A stretch of 64,000 nt of DNA from Nocardioides sp. SYSU D00065 (GCF_017916425.1 NZ_JAFMSX010000001.1:62001-126000), one strand, 5' to 3'; positions 8,653 to 17,045 are shown, counted from the first letter of the stretch. Numbers and translations are program-made. Notes: generated from the sequence alone by a model not told the origin.

Positions 8653-9836
8653 GAGCCGGCAGGTGCCTCCGGCGTCGACGGGTCGCCAGTGCCGGCCGCG
8701 CCGCTGGAGCCGGCAGTGCCGGCCGAGGCGCCCACGTCGGTCGCCGTGGCCGCCGGGTCGACCGAGCGGGCCGTCCTGCCCGGGTTGGCCGCGCTCTCCG
8801 CCGCGGCGATCGCCTGCTGCACGGCCTCGCTGGTGGCCTGCGCCTCCGGGTCGTCCGAGCCACGCGGCATCTGCGGCTCGGTGGGCCCCATGTCCACGCG
8901 CTTGCGGGGCGTGGCGTCGCGCGGAATGCCGGCCACCTCGTGGATGGAGGAGCCGAGGCCCTCGAGGGCCTTGGTGATCTCCGAGGGGATCACCCAGACC
9001 TTGTTGGCGTCGCCCTCGGCGATCTTGGGCATCATCTGGAGGTACTGGTAGGCCAGCAGCGACTGGTCGGGCTGACCGTCGTGGATGGCCTGGAAGACCG
9101 TCTGGATGGCCTGGCCCTCACCCTGGGCCCGCAGGATCGCGGCCTCGCGCTCGGCTTGGGCACGCAGGATCTGCGACTCGCGGTCACCCTCGGCGTTGAG
9201 GATCTGCGACTGCTTGTTGCCCTCGGCGGTGAGGATCGCCGACTGCCGCTGGCCCTCGGCGCTGAGGATGAGGGCGCGCTTGTCGCGGTCGGCGCGCATC
9301 TGCTTCTCCATCGCGTCCTTGATGGACGGCGGCGGGTCGATCCCCTTGATCTCCACCCGGTTGACGCGGATGCCCCACTTGCCGGTGGCCTCGTCGAGCA
9401 CCCCGCGCAGACCGTTGTTGATCTCCTCGCGGGAGGTCAGCGTCTGCTCCAGGTCCATGCCGCCGACGATGTTGCGCAGCGTGGTCATCGTGAGCTGCTC
9501 GACGGCCTGGATGTAATTCGCGATCTCGTACGTCGCGGCGACCGGGTCGGTGACCTGGAAGTAGATGACGGTGTCGATCGACACCACCAGGTTGTCCTCG
9601 GTGATCACCGGCTGGGGCGGAAAGCTCACGACCTGCTCGCGCAGGTCGATGAGGTAGCGCACCTTGTCGATGAACGGCACGACGATGTTGAGTCCCGCGG
9701 GCAGCGTCTGCTTGTACTTGCCGAAGCGCTCGACGACCGCGGCGCGTGCCTGGGGCACGATCCGGACCGTCTTGGCGAGCATCACGACGACGAACAGGAC
9801 GACGAGCAGGAACAGGACCAGCAATGCGGTCGGCAT
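8649..9836 (-). CDS. SPFH/band-7 membrane protein (stomatin/paraslipin type)
   Basis: 395 residues: one N-terminal membrane anchor (about 1-24), an SPFH domain (VPQARAAVVERFGKYKQTL through about residue 190), a coiled-coil built from repeated AEGxxQ/AEGDRESQIL units (about 190-245), and a Pro/Ala/Gly-rich, probably disordered tail. Such proteins oligomerise and scaffold functional membrane microdomains; many work with an NfeD partner, which is the gene just upstream here. ATG start preceded by GGGGGA. Coupled to the TSUP transporter gene by a 4-nt overlap. Confidence 0.92.
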   Translation of the reverse strand: MPTALLVLFLLVVLFVVVMLAKTVRIVPQARAAVVERFGKYKQTLPAGLNIVVPFIDKVRYLIDLREQVVSFPPQPVITEDNLVVSIDTVIYFQVTDPVAATYEIANYIQAVEQLTMTTLRNIVGGMDLEQTLTSREEINNGLRGVLDEATGKWGIRVNRVEIKGIDPPPSIKDAMEKQMRADRDKRALILSAEGQRQSAILTAEGNKQSQILNAEGDRESQILRAQAEREAAILRAQGEGQAIQTVFQAIHDGQPDQSLLAYQYLQMMPKIAEGDANKVWVIPSEITKALEGLGSSIHEVAGIPRDATPRKRVDMGPTEPQMPRGSDDPEAQATSEAVQQAIAAAESAANPGRTARSVDPAATATDVGASAGTAGSSGAAGTGDPSTPEAPAGS

Positions 9837-9922
9837 ACGGTCTCCCCCGATCTTGTGTGTGGCTGTGGAAGTGGCTCAGATGGCTCGCGCGTGCGAGCCG
9901 GACGGTCGGCGGCGCGGCGCGC

Positions 9923-10384
9923 TCAGGCCTCGAGGGTGCCGACCGGGTGGACGTAGGCCGTGGCGCCCTTGATCTGCAGGATCTCGACCGTCTCGCCGGG
10001 CGCGATCCGCACGTGCTCGTCGTAGGGCAGGGCCGACCAGACCTCGCCGCCTGCCTTGATCCTCCCGGGTGCCAGCCCGGTGATCTCCTCGGTCACCAGC
10101 GCGCGGGTGCCGACGAGCTTGCCGTGACCGAGCGCGAGATCCGGTCCGCTGTGCAGGCGCTTGACGAAGGCGGGACGGACGAAGGCCAGCATCGCCACCG
10201 ACGTGGCGAGCGCGGCGAGCACCTGGACGAAGATCGGCAGGCCGAGCAGCGCCGTGACCATGCCGATGACCGCACCGGCGGCCAGCATCGCGAGGATCAG
10301 GTCCAGGCTGAACATCTCCGCCACGCCGAGCACGATCGACAGCGCCAGCCAGGTCTCCCAGAGGTGGTCGCGGATCCAGTCCAT
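9923..10384 (-). CDS. NfeD family membrane protein
   Basis: 153 residues: two or three hydrophobic segments in the first half and a C-terminal soluble OB-fold domain (LVGTRALVTEEI ... GEVWSALPYDEHVRIAPGETVEIL), the NfeD1b short form without protease domain. It pairs with the SPFH protein encoded 86 nt downstream in a membrane-microdomain unit. It starts the operon NfeD-SPFH-TSUP and is probably translated from a leaderless mRNA. Confidence 0.9.
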   Translation of the reverse strand: MDWIRDHLWETWLALSIVLGVAEMFSLDLILAMLAAGAVIGMVTALLGLPIFVQVLAALATSVAMLAFVRPAFVKRLHSGPDLALGHGKLVGTRALVTEEITGLAPGRIKAGGEVWSALPYDEHVRIAPGETVEILQIKGATAYVHPVGTLEA

Positions 10385-10390
10385 GGGCCG

Positions 10391-10396
10391 ACCCTA
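10391..10396 (-). promoter_or_regulatory. -10 element for leaderless nfeD-SPFH-TSUP operon
   Basis: Minus-strand TAGGGT ends 6 nt before ATG 10384. It is only 5 nt from the stop codon of the upstream ABC ATPase gene. Confidence 0.5.
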
Positions 10397-10401
10397 TCGA
10401 G

Positions 10402-11208
10402 TCAGTGCCCGAGCACTGGCCGGGCGGGACGGCGGCGCGCGGCGAACCGGTCGTCGGCCCGGCTCAGCAGCAGGGGCATGCCGAAGGTCTCCGACAGGGT
10501 CTGCTCGGTCACGACGTCCTCCACCGGCCCGGCGTCGACCACCCGGCCCTCGCGCAGCAGGAGAGCGTGGGTGAAGCCGGGCGGGATCTCCTCGACGTGG
10601 TGCGACACCAAGACGGTGGCCGGCGAGTCGGGGTCGAGGGCGAGCTCGGACAGGGTCGCGACGAGATCCTCCCGCCCGCCGAGGTCGAGCCCGGCGGCGG
10701 GCTCGTCGAGGAGCAGCAGCTCGGGGTCGGTCATCAGCGCCCGGGCGATCTGCACCCGCTTGCGCTCGCCCTCGCTCAGCGTGCCGAAGGTGCGGTCGGC
10801 CAGGTGGGCGGCCCCGACCTCGGCCAGCAGGGCCGCGGCGCGGTCGTGGTCGAGGTCGGCGTACTCCTCGCGCCAGCGACCCAGGACCCCGTAGGACGCC
10901 GAGACCACGACGTCCCTGACGTGCTCGGTGCGGGGGATGCGGTCGGCGAGGGCAGCGCTGGTGAGCCCGATGCGCGGGCGGAGGTCGAAGACGTCGGTGG
11001 TGCCCAGCACCTCTCCCAGGATCCCCGCGACGCCGGACGTGGGATGCAGCTGGGCTGCGGCGACCTGGAGCAGCGTCGTCTTGCCGGCGCCGTTGGGACC
11101 GAGGACGACCCAGCGCTCGTCCTCCTCGACGAGCCAGCTGACGTCGTCGAGCAGCAGGGAGCGACCACGGCGGACCGTGACCCCTGCGAGCTCCAGAACG
11201 GCGGCCAT
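10402..11208 (-). CDS. ABC transporter ATP-binding protein, stand-alone
   Basis: A 268-residue single ATPase domain: Walker A GPNGAGKTT (about residue 37), signature LSEGERKRVQIARAL, Walker B LLLLDEPAAGLD, H-loop LVSHHVEEIP. The LSEGE signature and the ModF/YlmA-like layout suggest an ATPase of unknown partner; no permease gene is adjacent. A much longer open frame continues upstream on the same strand, but it is antisense to two real genes. ATG 11208 is chosen because it begins the ATPase fold and has a -10 element 7 nt upstream. Confidence 0.85.
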   Translation of the reverse strand: MAAVLELAGVTVRRGRSLLLDDVSWLVEEDERWVVLGPNGAGKTTLLQVAAAQLHPTSGVAGILGEVLGTTDVFDLRPRIGLTSAALADRIPRTEHVRDVVVSASYGVLGRWREEYADLDHDRAAALLAEVGAAHLADRTFGTLSEGERKRVQIARALMTDPELLLLDEPAAGLDLGGREDLVATLSELALDPDSPATVLVSHHVEEIPPGFTHALLLREGRVVDAGPVEDVVTEQTLSETFGMPLLLSRADDRFAARRRPARPVLGH

Positions 11209-11215
11209 GCGGCTC

Positions 11216-11221
11216 ACCCTA
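11216..11221 (-). promoter_or_regulatory. -10 element for the ABC ATPase gene
   Basis: Minus-strand TAGGGT ends 7 nt before ATG 11208, again consistent with a leaderless transcript. Confidence 0.5.
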
Positions 11222-11273
11222 TCCAGCGGCGCTGACGTACGCGGTCCCGGCTCGACCCTCCGCCGGGCGCGGG

Positions 11274-11279
11274 TAGCCT
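11274..11279 (+). promoter_or_regulatory. -10 element for the 11288 hypothetical gene
   Basis: TAGCCT ends 8 nt before ATG 11288; it is divergent from the ATPase promoter 53 bp away. Confidence 0.45.
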
Positions 11280-11287
11280 CGCCATCG

Positions 11288-12010
11288 ATGTCCTCCTCCA
11301 CTCCCGGCGCCGGGCTCGCGCTGCCGCACGCAGCGACCCTGGCGTGGTGGCTCACCGCGTGGCTGCGCGGCCACGAGCAGACCGACCACGTGCTGGACGC
11401 TCTCGCCGCCGACACGCACCTCCTCGCCGGCGGCTCGGCGTTGGACCTGCTCGCGCGATCGCGGGCCACCGGCGCGTCGTACGCCGGACTGGCTCTGCCG
11501 GTCGAGGGCGACCCGCTGGGGCTCGGCGGTCCGAGCGAGTTCAACGCCGCCGCCCTCGACGCCGGCCAAGCGGTGGTGGTGGGCGACCTCGGGCTGGTGC
11601 CCGAGGAGGCGGGCGAGACGGTGCAGTGGCGGGTCCTGGCGGCGTCGCGACGCCAGCTGCCCGACGTGGGCGAGGCGGACCGGGGGCTGCGCGAGGCGCT
11701 GCTGCACGCGGCCGGCGACCTCGCCGACCTCGACGTCGCCCGCTGGCGTCCCGAGGTCGCCGACGCCCTGATGGACCTGCACCACCGCCCGCACCTGGAC
11801 GCACCGCTGGGCACCCCGGCGCGGTGCGTCGACCTGGCCTCGCGCGGGCTGCAGGCGTGGGCGATCGTCGACCTGGCGCTCGCCGACGACGGCGGTGCGC
11901 TGTCGTCGTACGAGGCGGAGCGCCGCCGCGGCCTGCTGCAGCCGCTCGGGCGGGCCGCCCGCCGGGCGGTGGTCGCTGCGTGCTCGCCCGAGGTGTGGCC
12001 CGAGCGGTGA
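11288..12010 (+). CDS. Conserved-looking hypothetical protein, 240 aa
   Basis: I do not recognise a named family. The protein is soluble, Ala/Leu/Asp-rich, with no signal peptide or membrane segment. Helical stretches such as LPHAATLAWWLTAWLRGHEQ open it, and a conserved-looking core FNAAALDAGQAVVVGDLGLVP (about 83-103) follows. Coding is supported by strong third-position GC bias, absence of competing frames, a -10 element just before the ATG and placement between divergent and downstream genes. It lies about 100 nt upstream of serB in the same direction and may share its transcript. Confidence 0.7.
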   Translation: MSSSTPGAGLALPHAATLAWWLTAWLRGHEQTDHVLDALAADTHLLAGGSALDLLARSRATGASYAGLALPVEGDPLGLGGPSEFNAAALDAGQAVVVGDLGLVPEEAGETVQWRVLAASRRQLPDVGEADRGLREALLHAAGDLADLDVARWRPEVADALMDLHHRPHLDAPLGTPARCVDLASRGLQAWAIVDLALADDGGALSSYEAERRRGLLQPLGRAARRAVVAACSPEVWPER

Positions 12011-12109
12011 GCCGGAACGCTGGGAGGGCGCTGGGAGCGGCACCGACAGCGCCCGGTCCGCGGACCGAGCGACCGCGACCGCCGCACCGGGACTAGCCTT
12101 CGTCCCACC

Positions 12110-13327
12110 ATGGAAGACGAGCCGAAGACGCTCCTGGTCACCCTCACGGGCAAGGACCGGCCGGGCGTCACCTCCGCGATGTTCGACGTGCTCGCCGCGG
12201 CCGGTGTCGAGGTCCTCGACATCGAGCAGATCGTGCTCCGTCGGCGCCTCCTGCTCGGCATCCTGGTCACGGCTCCCCGCGACTGGAAGCGGCTGCGCGA
12301 CACCATCGAGCACACCGCGGCCGGGCTCGACATGACGGTGGAGGTCCAGCGGGGTGCCGGCGACAACCGGGCACCGCGCGGGGCGCGGTCCCACATCACC
12401 CTCATCGGCAGTCCCCTGAAGGCGTCGGCCGTTGCCGCGGTGGCCGGCCGCATCGCCGACTGCGGCGCCAACATCGACCGGATCGAGCGGATGGCGCGCT
12501 ACCCGGTGACGGCGATCGAGCTGCACGTCTCGGGTGCGCCGGCAGAGACCCTCCGGCCGCTGCTGGCCGCCGAGGCGGCCCGGATCGGCATCGACCTCGC
12601 CGTCCAGCGCGAGTCGCTGCACCGGCGCGGCGTGCGCCTGATCGTGATGGACGTCGACTCCACGCTGATCCAGGGCGAGGTCATCGAGATGATCGCCGCC
12701 CACGCGGGCCAGGAGGCCGAGGTCGCCCGGGTGACCGAGGCTGCGATGCGCGGCGAGCTGGACTTCGAGGAGTCGTTGCGCGAGCGCGTGGCCCTGCTGG
12801 AGGGCGTGCCGGCGAGCGCCCTCGACGAGGTCTACGACTCCATCGTCCTGGCGCCGGGCGCGCGCACCATGGTGCGGACGCTGCGACGGCTGGGCTACCG
12901 CTTCGCGATCGTCTCCGGCGGCTTCACGCAGGTCACCGACCGTCTCGCCGCCGACCTCGGCATCCACTTCGCGCGCGCCAACGAGCTCGAGATCGTCGAC
13001 GGGCGGCTCACCGGCCGCATCGTGGGCGAGGTGGTCGACCGGGCCGGCAAGGCGGCGGCGCTGCGCGAGTTCGCGGCCGAGGTCGGATTGCCGCTCGACG
13101 CGGTGATCGCGATCGGCGACGGCGCCAACGACCTCGACATGCTCAACGCCGCGGGCCTCGGCATCGCCTACAACGCCAAGCCGATGGTGCGCGACGCCGC
13201 CCACACCTCCGTCAACGTGCCCTACCTCGACACCGTGCTCTACCTGCTCGGCATCTCGCGCGAGGAGATCGAGGACGCCGACGCCGAGGCCGGGATCGTC
13301 ACCCCGGCTCCCCCGGTCCGCGACTGA
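12110..13327 (+). CDS. serB: Phosphoserine phosphatase with ACT domains
   Basis: A 405-residue enzyme catalysing the last step of serine synthesis. Two N-terminal ACT regions (about 5-85 and 95-170, TLTGKDRPGV and ITLIGSPLKA) are likely amino-acid sensors. The HAD phosphatase domain follows: motif I DVDSTLIQ with Asp181 nucleophile and Asp183, motif II VSGGF, Lys in RAGKAAAL, and motif IV GDGANDLDML. Length and layout match actinobacterial SerB. A TAGCCT hexamer lies 10 nt before the ATG. The 3' end overlaps the convergent methylase gene by 29 nt. Confidence 0.95.
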   Translation: MEDEPKTLLVTLTGKDRPGVTSAMFDVLAAAGVEVLDIEQIVLRRRLLLGILVTAPRDWKRLRDTIEHTAAGLDMTVEVQRGAGDNRAPRGARSHITLIGSPLKASAVAAVAGRIADCGANIDRIERMARYPVTAIELHVSGAPAETLRPLLAAEAARIGIDLAVQRESLHRRGVRLIVMDVDSTLIQGEVIEMIAAHAGQEAEVARVTEAAMRGELDFEESLRERVALLEGVPASALDEVYDSIVLAPGARTMVRTLRRLGYRFAIVSGGFTQVTDRLAADLGIHFARANELEIVDGRLTGRIVGEVVDRAGKAAALREFAAEVGLPLDAVIAIGDGANDLDMLNAAGLGIAYNAKPMVRDAAHTSVNVPYLDTVLYLLGISREEIEDADAEAGIVTPAPPVRD

Positions 13328-14159
13328 CCACGTCGGCGGCGCGCACCCCCACGGCGACGCAGCCGCCGATCTCGGGCTCCGTCACCACGTGGGTCTCGAG
13401 CCCGGCGGCGCTCATGGCATCGGTGGTGAGCTCGGCCTGCGCGGGGCTCGTCTCGACGAGGAGCGATCCGCCGGGCGCCAGCCATGCGGTCGCGCCGGCG
13501 GCGAGGCGCCGGTGGAGGTCGACGCCGTCCGGGCCCCCGTCGAGCGCGGCCGGCGGCTCGTGCTCGCGCGCCTCGGGCGGCATCACCGCGATCCGATCGG
13601 ACGGCACGTAGGGCGCGTTGGCCGCGAGCACGCCGATCCTGCCCCGCAGGTCGCGCGGCAGCGCCGCGAAGAGGTCACCGCGATGGAGCGTGGCGTGCGG
13701 CGCGTTGCGCCTCGCGCACTCGAGCGCCGCAGAGCTGACGTCTGCTGCGTGCACCTCGACCCCGCGGTGGTCGGGTCCGCCGAGGACGCCCGCGACCGGC
13801 GCGACGCCGCAGCACATCTCCACCACGACGACCGGTGCCCCAGCACCGGGTCGGCTGCGTGCCGCGACGTGCGCGAGCGTCGTACGGGCGAGCAGCTCGG
13901 TGCGTCGCCGAGGGACGAACACGCCCGGCACGACCGCCAGCCGGCGCCCGAGGAACGCCGCCCACCCGAGCACGAGCTCCAGCGGCTCGCCCGCGACGCG
14001 CCGCGCGACCAGCTCCTCCAGCTCGGTGCCGGACGCCGCGGCCTCGCGCAGCAGCGCTGCCTCGTCCTCCGCCCACACGCATCCCGCCGCGCGCAGCCGG
14101 GCGACGACGTCCGGAGTGGCCGGGGTCCCCGGAATCGACGGGGGCTGCGGTCCGGTCAT
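13299..14159 (-). CDS. PrmC-related protein N5-glutamine methyltransferase-like
   Basis: 286 residues with a seven-strand SAM methyltransferase fold. FVPRRRTELLA precedes motif I VVEMCCGVAPVAGVL, and the post-motif NAPYVPSD replaces the NPPY of PrmC. This Ala substitution and the following MPPEAREHEPPAALDGG block mark a distinct actinobacterial PrmC-related family, so glutamine methylation of release factors is not assured. ATG 14159 overlaps the stop of the SixA-like gene (ATGA). The frame is open to 14216, but that part lies inside the upstream gene. Confidence 0.82.
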   Translation of the reverse strand: MTGPQPPSIPGTPATPDVVARLRAAGCVWAEDEAALLREAAASGTELEELVARRVAGEPLELVLGWAAFLGRRLAVVPGVFVPRRRTELLARTTLAHVAARSRPGAGAPVVVVEMCCGVAPVAGVLGGPDHRGVEVHAADVSSAALECARRNAPHATLHRGDLFAALPRDLRGRIGVLAANAPYVPSDRIAVMPPEAREHEPPAALDGGPDGVDLHRRLAAGATAWLAPGGSLLVETSPAQAELTTDAMSAAGLETHVVTEPEIGGCVAVGVRAADVVSRGPGEPG

Positions 14160-14686
14160 GCCTCCCCGACGTGGAACGCCAGGAGCCGGCCCGTCCCCGG
14201 CTCCAGCTCGCTCCACGGGACGGCGACGGCGAACACCGCGACAGCGGCCGTCGCGAAGCCGCGGGTCAGCATCGCGGTGGTCGCCTCCGTGTCCCCCTCA
14301 CCGTCGTCGACCAGCTCGGCGACGGAGGCCACGGTCGGGTTGTGCCCCACGACGACCAGGCACCCGACCGCGGGGTCGGTCTCGCGGATCAGGTCGAACG
14401 CCGAGTCGTCCCCGGCGGCGTAGAGGGCGGCCGAGTAGTCGACCGGGCACTCCCAGCCGGCGCCCGTCGCGAGCTGCTCCCAGGTCTGCACGGCGCGCAG
14501 CGCGTCCGAGACGAGCGCCGCATCGGGCTCGACGCCCTGCCCGCGCAGCCAGCGACCTGCCTCCTCGGCGTCGGCGCGGCCGCGAGGAGCGAGAGCGCGC
14601 TCGTGGTCGCTCGGAGCCACCGGCTCCGCCCGGGCGTGCCGCACGACCACCAGCGTTCGTGGATCGTCGCTCGATGACTGCTGCAT
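14156..14686 (-). CDS. SixA-like histidine phosphatase
   Basis: A 176-residue member of the histidine-phosphatase superfamily: VVRHARAEP with the catalytic RHA triad at the N-terminus, a second VVVGHNPTV His block near residue 118, and a DALRAVQTWE helix. SixA proteins remove phosphate from phosphohistidine; the target here is unknown. ATG preceded by GGAAGG/GGAG. Coupled by a 4-nt overlap to the PrmC-like gene and separated from fabI by a 93-nt gap containing alternative hairpins. Confidence 0.86.
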   Translation of the reverse strand: MQQSSSDDPRTLVVVRHARAEPVAPSDHERALAPRGRADAEEAGRWLRGQGVEPDAALVSDALRAVQTWEQLATGAGWECPVDYSAALYAAGDDSAFDLIRETDPAVGCLVVVGHNPTVASVAELVDDGEGDTEATTAMLTRGFATAAVAVFAVAVPWSELEPGTGRLLAFHVGEA

Positions 14687-14704
14687 TGCTCCACCCTTCC
14701 AGCC

Positions 14705-14758
14705 GCTGGCCCGCCTGTCATGCCCCGCGGGCCAGCCGTGCCAGAACGGGCAGGCGGG
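14705..14758 (-). terminator. Overlapping alternative hairpins between fabI and the SixA-like gene
   Basis: GCTGGCCCGC (14705-14714) pairs perfectly with 14727-14736. The overlapping CCCGCCTG (14710-14717) can instead pair perfectly with 14751-14758. The two stems share bases and cannot form together. There is no U-tract. It may be a terminator or attenuator after fabG-fabI. Confidence 0.4.
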
Positions 14759-14779
14759 AGACCGCCGGTCGCCTCGCCG

Positions 14780-15550
14780 CTACAGGCCCATCGCGTGGAA
14801 GCCGCCGTCCACGTGGACGATCTCACCGGTGGTGGCCGGGAAGAAGTCGCTCAGCAGCGCGCACACCCCCTGCGCGGTGGGCACGTGGTCCGCCTCGTCC
14901 CATCCGAGCGGAGCGCGGTCCTTCCACGCCGACTCGAGGTCCTCGAAGCCGGGGATCGCCTTGGCCGCCAGCGTCTTGAGCGGGCCGGCCGAGACCAGGT
15001 TGCAGCGGATGCCGTCGGGGCCGAGGTCGCGGGCCAGGTAGCGCGAGGTGTTCTCCAGCGCGGCCTTCGCCACGCCCATCCAGTCGTACGCCGGCCACGC
15101 GGTGGTGGCGTCGAAGGTGAGACCGACGATCGAGCCGCCGCGCGACATCAGCGGGCGGGTGGCGACAGCGAGGGACTTCAGCGAGTAGGCGGAGACCTGC
15201 ACGGCCTGGGCGACGTCGTCCCAGGGACCGTCCAGGAACTTCCCGCCGAGCAGCGTCTCGGGATTGCCGTAGGCGATGGAGTGCACGACTCCGTCGAGGC
15301 CGTCGACGTGCTCGCGCACCTGGTCGGCGAGCCCGGCGAGGTGGTCCTCGTCGGTGACGTCGAGCTCGAGGACCGGCGGCTCCTGCGGGAGCCGCTTGGC
15401 GATGCGCCGGGTGATGCCGAGTGCCCGGCCGAAGTTCGAGATCAGCACCGTCGCGCCCTGCTCCTGGGCGACCTTGGCCGTCGCGAAGCCGATCGAGCTG
15501 TCCATCGTCACGCCTGCGACGAGGATGCGCTTGCCGTCGAGGATTCCCAT
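14780..15550 (-). CDS. fabI: Enoyl-ACP reductase (NADH), FabI/InhA type
   Basis: A 256-residue enzyme for the final reduction in each fatty acid elongation cycle. It has the FabI-type nucleotide site GVTMDSSIGFATAK, HSIAYGN, and the catalytic YDWMGVAK (Tyr-x6-Lys) with LVSAGPLKTLAAKAIPGF as substrate loop. Sequence details such as SRGGSIVGLTFDATTAWPAY are InhA-like. It lies 81 nt after fabG, the same order as mabA-inhA in mycobacteria. ATG start with GGAGGG upstream. Confidence 0.94.
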   Translation of the reverse strand: MGILDGKRILVAGVTMDSSIGFATAKVAQEQGATVLISNFGRALGITRRIAKRLPQEPPVLELDVTDEDHLAGLADQVREHVDGLDGVVHSIAYGNPETLLGGKFLDGPWDDVAQAVQVSAYSLKSLAVATRPLMSRGGSIVGLTFDATTAWPAYDWMGVAKAALENTSRYLARDLGPDGIRCNLVSAGPLKTLAAKAIPGFEDLESAWKDRAPLGWDEADHVPTAQGVCALLSDFFPATTGEIVHVDGGFHAMGL

Positions 15551-15631
15551 GTCTGTGTCCCTCCAGGGGTGGTGTTCGCGGGTGGTGCTGGTGAGTCGCG
15601 CCGGGGCTCGGGCGCCGGGGTGGAAGCGCCG

Positions 15632-16366
15632 TCAGTGGCCCATGCCGAGGCCACCGTCGACGGGGATCACGGCGCCGGTGACGTACGCGGCGCCGTCGGA
15701 GGCCAGCCAGGTCACGGCCGAGGCCACCTCGCTCGTCGAGGCGTAGCGCCCGAGCGGCACCTGCGCCTTGATCGCGGCCTTCTGCTCGTCGCTGAGCACG
15801 TCGGTCATGTCGGTCTCGACGAAGCCGGGCGCCACGACGTTGGTGGTGATCGAGCGGCTGCCGAGCTCACGGGCGAGCGAGCGGGCCATCCCCACCAGAC
15901 CGGCCTTGGACGCGGCGTAGTTGACCTGGCCGGCCGAGCCGAGCAGCCCGACCACCGAGGAGATGAGGATGATCCGGCCGCGCCGCAGACGGAGCATGCC
16001 CTTGGCGGCTCGCTTGGTGAGCCGGAAGGTGCCGGTGAGGTTGGTGTCGATCACCGAGGCCCAGTCGTCCTCGCTCATCCGCAGCAGCAAGGTGTCCTTG
16101 GTGATGCCGGCGTTGGCGACCAGCACCTCGACGGGACCGTGCGCCTGCTCGACCTGGGCGAAGGCGGCCTCGACGGCGTCGGGGTCGGTGATGTCGCACC
16201 GCACGTCGAGCGCGCCGTCAGGTGCTCCCCCGCTGCGGGTGGTGACGGCGACCTTGTCGCCCTGCGCCAAGAACGCCTCCGCGATGGCGCGGCCGATGCC
16301 GCGGTTGCCACCGGTGACGAGCACCGATCGAGGGGCCGGGCCGGGGGTGCTGGGAATCTCGCTCAC
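15632..16366 (-). CDS. fabG: 3-oxoacyl-ACP reductase
   Basis: A 244-residue short-chain dehydrogenase for the first reduction in fatty acid elongation. VLVTGGNRGIGRAIAEA binds NADPH, the NAG motif is VANAGITKD, Ser is in ILISSVVGLLG and the catalytic pair in YAASKAGL. FVETDMTDVL and VIPVDGGLGMGH are typical of FabG. It is the first gene before fabI, the pair probably forming a mabA-inhA-like operon. The GTG start is preceded by a -10 element, suggesting a leaderless transcript. Confidence 0.93.
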   Translation of the reverse strand: MSEIPSTPGPAPRSVLVTGGNRGIGRAIAEAFLAQGDKVAVTTRSGGAPDGALDVRCDITDPDAVEAAFAQVEQAHGPVEVLVANAGITKDTLLLRMSEDDWASVIDTNLTGTFRLTKRAAKGMLRLRRGRIILISSVVGLLGSAGQVNYAASKAGLVGMARSLARELGSRSITTNVVAPGFVETDMTDVLSDEQKAAIKAQVPLGRYASTSEVASAVTWLASDGAAYVTGAVIPVDGGLGMGH

Positions 16367-16374
16367 GGTCGACG

Positions 16375-16380
16375 ACGCTA
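16375..16380 (-). promoter_or_regulatory. -10 element for leaderless fabG-fabI
   Basis: Minus-strand TAGCGT ends 8 nt before GTG 16366. No Shine-Dalgarno-like sequence lies between them. Confidence 0.45.
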
Positions 16381-16433
16381 GTGCTTACCGCGGGGTACGC
16401 CGAACCGGCTCGGCCCGACGACCTCCGGACGGC

Positions 16434-16646
16434 TCACTCGTCCTCGAGCCGGAAGCCGACCTTCATCCCCACCTGGAAGTGCTCGACCTCGCCGTCCTTG
16501 GCGTGACCACGGATCTGGGTGACCTCGAACCAGTCGATGTGTCGCAGGGTCTGGCCGGCGCGCCGGATCCCGTTGCGGATGGCCTGGTCGACCCCGTCGG
16601 GCGAGGTCCCGACGATCTCGGTGACGCGGTACGTGCGGTCGGTCAT
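16434..16646 (-). CDS. Dodecin-family flavin-binding protein
   Basis: A 70-residue small protein with the dodecin signature: VTEIVGTSPDGVDQAIRNGI, the flavin-stacking Trp in HIDWFEV, and EHFQVGMKVGFRLED at the end. Dodecins form dodecameric shells that store or buffer flavin (FMN or riboflavin). It is monocistronic, with a GCAGGAGGCACCC ribosome site directly before the ATG and a -10 element about 50 nt upstream. Confidence 0.93.
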   Translation of the reverse strand: MTDRTYRVTEIVGTSPDGVDQAIRNGIRRAGQTLRHIDWFEVTQIRGHAKDGEVEHFQVGMKVGFRLEDE

Positions 16647-16696
16647 GGGTGCCTCCTGCGGCCTGGCCGCCCGGTCGTCGCGGGCGTGGGATTGCG

Positions 16697-16714
16697 AGCC
16701 TAGCGACGTAGACT
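16697..16714. promoter_or_regulatory. Divergent -10 elements for dodecin and DUF3099 genes
   Basis: TAGGCT on the minus strand (16697-16702) points at dodecin with a leader of about 45 nt and a Shine-Dalgarno site. TAGACT on the plus strand (16709-16714) ends 6 nt before ATG 16721, a leaderless arrangement. The two back-to-back promoters are only 6 bp apart. Confidence 0.5.
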
Positions 16715-16720
16715 CGAGGC

Positions 16721-17014
16721 ATGGCCAAGCCCGAAGCCGTACGGATCACGACGGCTCGCAGCAGCGCCGCCGACGACATGCGATCTCGCCAGCGGCGCTA
16801 CGCCTGGTCGATGAGCATCCGCCTGGTCTGCTTCGTCGCCGCGGTCGCCGTCGGCCCCGGGGTCCTGCGATGGACGCTGGTCGCGGCGGCCGTCTTCCTG
16901 CCGCTCTTCGCGGTGGTGATGGCCAACGCCGGCGACCAGCGAGACGACGGATTCACGCTGCCGGCGAACCCTGGCATCCACGAACTCGCGGCTCCTGACC
17001 CGGAGGACCGCTGA
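16721..17014 (+). CDS. DUF3099 family small membrane protein
   Basis: A 97-residue protein with the family start VRITTARSSAADDMRSRQRRYAWSM, then two hydrophobic segments (about 33-49 and 51-66) and a short acidic cytoplasmic tail. The function of DUF3099 is unknown. It is transcribed rightward from a probable leaderless promoter and followed by the 6C RNA gene. Confidence 0.85.
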   Translation: MAKPEAVRITTARSSAADDMRSRQRRYAWSMSIRLVCFVAAVAVGPGVLRWTLVAAAVFLPLFAVVMANAGDQRDDGFTLPANPGIHELAAPDPEDR

Positions 17015-17045
17015 AAAGATCGGCGTCACCTCGCGCGGTGATGGT

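Noticed and set aside
10402..12474. 690-residue fusion protein with an ABC ATPase at its end
   Set aside because: The extra N-terminal part is antisense to the 11288 gene and serB, and only the last 268 residues look like protein.
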